Shown here in pieces: positions 6,870-8,032 of a stretch of 8,032 nt of DNA (within the stretch, counting starts at the first letter, position 1; each line of letters begins with the position of its first letter). The stretch covers positions 1 through 8,032 of the forward strand of contig JBAYQC010000068.1 of assembly GCA_041677365.1 (NCBI GenBank), written 5' to 3'. Position numbers and translations under genes: made by a program. The stretch is from UBA2289 sp041677365 (GTDB lineage: Bacteria > Bacillota_I > Bacilli_A > Izemoplasmatales > Hujiaoplasmataceae). Below the pieces are notes generated by a model. The model was not told where the DNA came from and did not search any database. It saw only the letters and a program-made list of their open reading frames with translations.

Positions 6870-7447
6870 TAAATTTCATCTCCTAATAAAATATCGTTTT
6901 CTTCTTCAAAATTCAGACCTAATGTATCAGCGATTTCTACAAAAATATCAATAATGCCAGTAAAGTGGTAGGTGTCCTTACCAATAATTTTATAGACTTT
7001 GCTATCGACATAAAGGTTTAAGTTATCGGGTATCATGGTTTTGTTTTCAATTAAATCATCAAGGTAGTTGCTGAGTTTATCGAGTTCATCTTGATTGTAT
7101 TTGATAGATTTTTCAATTAGTTCATATTTTAAGTCTTCTAAAAAAAGATTGTATCCAATTACTTGATCATAGACTAAAAAAGCGTGAAAATCATTTTTAA
7201 ATGTTTTTTCTAATAATAGTTTACAAGTGAAGAATTGCATATGTAAATATTCCAATCCAACTTGAAAAATTTTATCAATATCTTCATCTATTTTACTTGA
7301 ATCTTTATTATTTTCATAGAGATAATAAAGCACTTCATAAACCGGTTGAAAACGGTAATATAAACTAGAATCATGATTTTTTAATTGGTTATAAAAATCT
7401 TTATTATCAAGTAACCAACCTTGATAATCTTTAAACATTTTAATCAT
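6869..7447 (-). CDS. Hypothetical acidic helical protein, function unknown
   Basis: This 192-residue protein is not recognised. It has no signal peptide or transmembrane segment, is rich in Tyr, Phe, Leu, Lys, Asp and Glu, and looks mainly helical, so it is probably soluble and cytoplasmic. Visible stretches include WLLDNKDFYNQLKNHDSSLY near the start, an aromatic segment YEVLYYLYENNKD, a central region around EYLHMQFFTCKLLLEKTF, and a C-terminal segment with TYHFTGIIDIFVEIADTLGL ending in acidic residues. No metal, nucleotide or catalytic motif stands out. Start choice: GAGGG at 7455-7459 lies 7 bases before ATG 7447 but only one base before the ATG at 7453, so 7447 is preferred; ATG 7438 is a further option. 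It is the first gene of a two-gene unit, overlapping the TPR-like gene by one base, which suggests that the products work together. Confidence 0.8.
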   Translation of the reverse strand: MIKMFKDYQGWLLDNKDFYNQLKNHDSSLYYRFQPVYEVLYYLYENNKDSSKIDEDIDKIFQVGLEYLHMQFFTCKLLLEKTFKNDFHAFLVYDQVIGYNLFLEDLKYELIEKSIKYNQDELDKLSNYLDDLIENKTMIPDNLNLYVDSKVYKIIGKDTYHFTGIIDIFVEIADTLGLNFEEENDILLGDEI

Positions 7448-7454
7448 AAGCATA

Positions 7455-7459
7455 CCCTC
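7455..7459 (-). promoter_or_regulatory. Ribosome binding site deciding the start of the 192-residue protein
   Basis: GAGGG on the minus strand lies 7 bases before ATG 7447 and one base before the in-frame ATG at 7453, so the inner ATG is the likely start. Confidence 0.55.
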
Positions 7460-7465
7460 TTAACT

Positions 7466-7496
7466 ATTATACAATAAAAGAAAAGAAAAACCACAA
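7466..7496 (-). promoter_or_regulatory. Probable promoter of the two-gene minus-strand unit
   Basis: A perfect TATAAT occupies 7471-7466 on the minus strand, 18 bases before ATG 7447. The -35 element is weak: GTGGTT at 7494-7489 gives 17-base spacing and TTGTGG at 7496-7491 gives 19. Both lie within the downstream arm of the fba terminator. The predicted 5' leader is short, about 10-15 bases. Confidence 0.5.
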
Positions 7497-7512
7497 ATAA
7501 AATGTGGTTTTT
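7476..7512 (-). terminator. Rho-independent terminator after fba
   Basis: On the minus strand AAAAACCACA (7512-7503) pairs with TGTGGTTTTT (7495-7486) around a seven-base TTTTATT loop and runs into CTTTTCTTTT. It starts 6 bases after the fba TAA. The stem has only five G-C or C-G-flanking core pairs and otherwise A-T pairs, but the long T-rich tail makes termination likely. Confidence 0.75.
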
Positions 7513-7518
7513 TGTGTA

Positions 7519-8032
7519 TTAAGCTTGGTTTATTGAACCGAAAAGACGAATTTTCTCTTTTACAACGTTTTTTACCGCCTCTGTACCTGGAGCTAAAAGT
7601 TTTCTCGGGTCAAAGCCTTTACCAATTAAATCTTTACCTTCTTCAATATATTTTCTCGTTGCTTCTTGGAAAGCTAATTGACATTCCGTATTAACGTTAA
7701 TTTTTGATACGCCCATTGAAATTGCTTTTTTAATCATATCTTCAGGAATGCCGGTTCCACCATGTAAAACTAGAGGGATGTCACCGGTAATTTTATTTAT
7801 TTCATTTAATACATCAAAATCTAAACCTGCCCAATTCTCTGGATATTTACCATGAATATTACCAATACCAGCGGCTAAGAAATCAACACCTAAATCAGCA
7901 ATCATTTTGCATTCTTTTGGATCAGCAACTTCCCCGTTACCAATTACTCCGTCTTCTTCTCCGCCGATAGCTCCAACTTCTGCTTCTAACGAAATTCCTA
8001 GTTTTCTAGTTCTTTCTACCATGTCTTTGGTT
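7519..8032 (-). CDS. fba: Class II fructose-bisphosphate aldolase, C-terminal part (5' end outside window)
   Basis: The frame is open to the window edge, so the ATG at 8022 is internal and the true start lies to the right; about 170 residues of the usual 285-310 are visible. The enzyme reversibly cleaves fructose 1,6-bisphosphate into dihydroxyacetone phosphate and glyceraldehyde 3-phosphate in glycolysis and uses zinc. Class II landmarks are EAEVGAIGGEEDGV, the metal-binding histidines in GNIHGKY and LVLHGGTGIP, and the phosphate-binding KINVNTECQ segment. The C-terminal pattern, with ATRKYIEEGKDLIGKGFDPR and an FGS ending, resembles clostridial-type aldolases. Related class II aldolases for tagatose bisphosphate share these motifs, so substrate preference is inferred; the clostridial-type sequence favours the glycolytic enzyme. 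A terminator follows immediately. Confidence 0.93.
   Translation of the reverse strand, partial: TKDMVERTRKLGISLEAEVGAIGGEEDGVIGNGEVADPKECKMIADLGVDFLAAGIGNIHGKYPENWAGLDFDVLNEINKITGDIPLVLHGGTGIPEDMIKKAISMGVSKINVNTECQLAFQEATRKYIEEGKDLIGKGFDPRKLLAPGTEAVKNVVKEKIRLFGSINQA

Noticed and set aside
6772..6954. Plus-strand open frame opposite the junction of the two unknown genes
   Set aside because: It is antisense to the N-terminus of the TPR-like gene and the end of the upstream gene; its hydrophobic character mirrors the opposite strand's transmembrane codons.
7512..7694. Plus-strand open frame opposite the end of fba
   Set aside because: It is antisense to the conserved C-terminus of the aldolase and shows no family resemblance.

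Overview
The window is a compact, AT-rich stretch of bacterial chromosome with ordinary housekeeping genes, short spacers and Bacillota-type ribosome binding sites. TGA is used as a stop (ends of tilS and rqcP) and Trp is encoded by TGG, so the standard bacterial code applies. Low GC, Bacillus/Clostridium-like protein sequences and the tilS-hpt-ftsH block with a nearby lysS suggest a low-GC Bacillota or a deep Mollicutes relative that kept the standard code, such as Acholeplasma, Izemoplasma or the Erysipelotrichia. This assignment is inferred from gene order and protein resemblance only.

Plus strand, 1-5896: the 3' end of tilS (tRNA-Ile lysidine synthetase), hpt (hypoxanthine phosphoribosyltransferase) and ftsH (membrane AAA+ zinc protease) form a tight operon that ends at a hairpin terminator. 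Next comes rqcP (small S4-domain ribosome quality-control factor). A consensus-like promoter overlapping the rqcP stop codon then leads into a lipoprotein of the zinc/manganese ABC-transporter binding family and lysS (class II lysyl-tRNA synthetase), which are separated by one base. Most of this strand serves translation (tilS, rqcP, lysS) or protein quality control (ftsH, rqcP).

Minus strand, 5961-8032: the 3' part of a class II fructose-bisphosphate aldolase gene (fba) enters from the right and ends at a hairpin terminator. A promoter overlapping that terminator appears to drive a two-gene unit: an unrecognised, acidic, helical 192-residue protein, then a membrane-anchored TPR-like protein with an acidic tail. 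The two reading frames overlap by one base (TAATG). The unit converges on lysS across a strong hairpin that probably terminates both sides.

No tRNA, rRNA, CRISPR array, insertion sequence, phage gene or riboswitch was seen, and no gene-free stretch exceeds about 75 bases. The least ordinary items are the unrecognised minus-strand pair and the metal-binding lipoprotein, which seems to lack one canonical histidine ligand and has no permease or ATPase beside it. I see no clear case for a new defence or mobile system.
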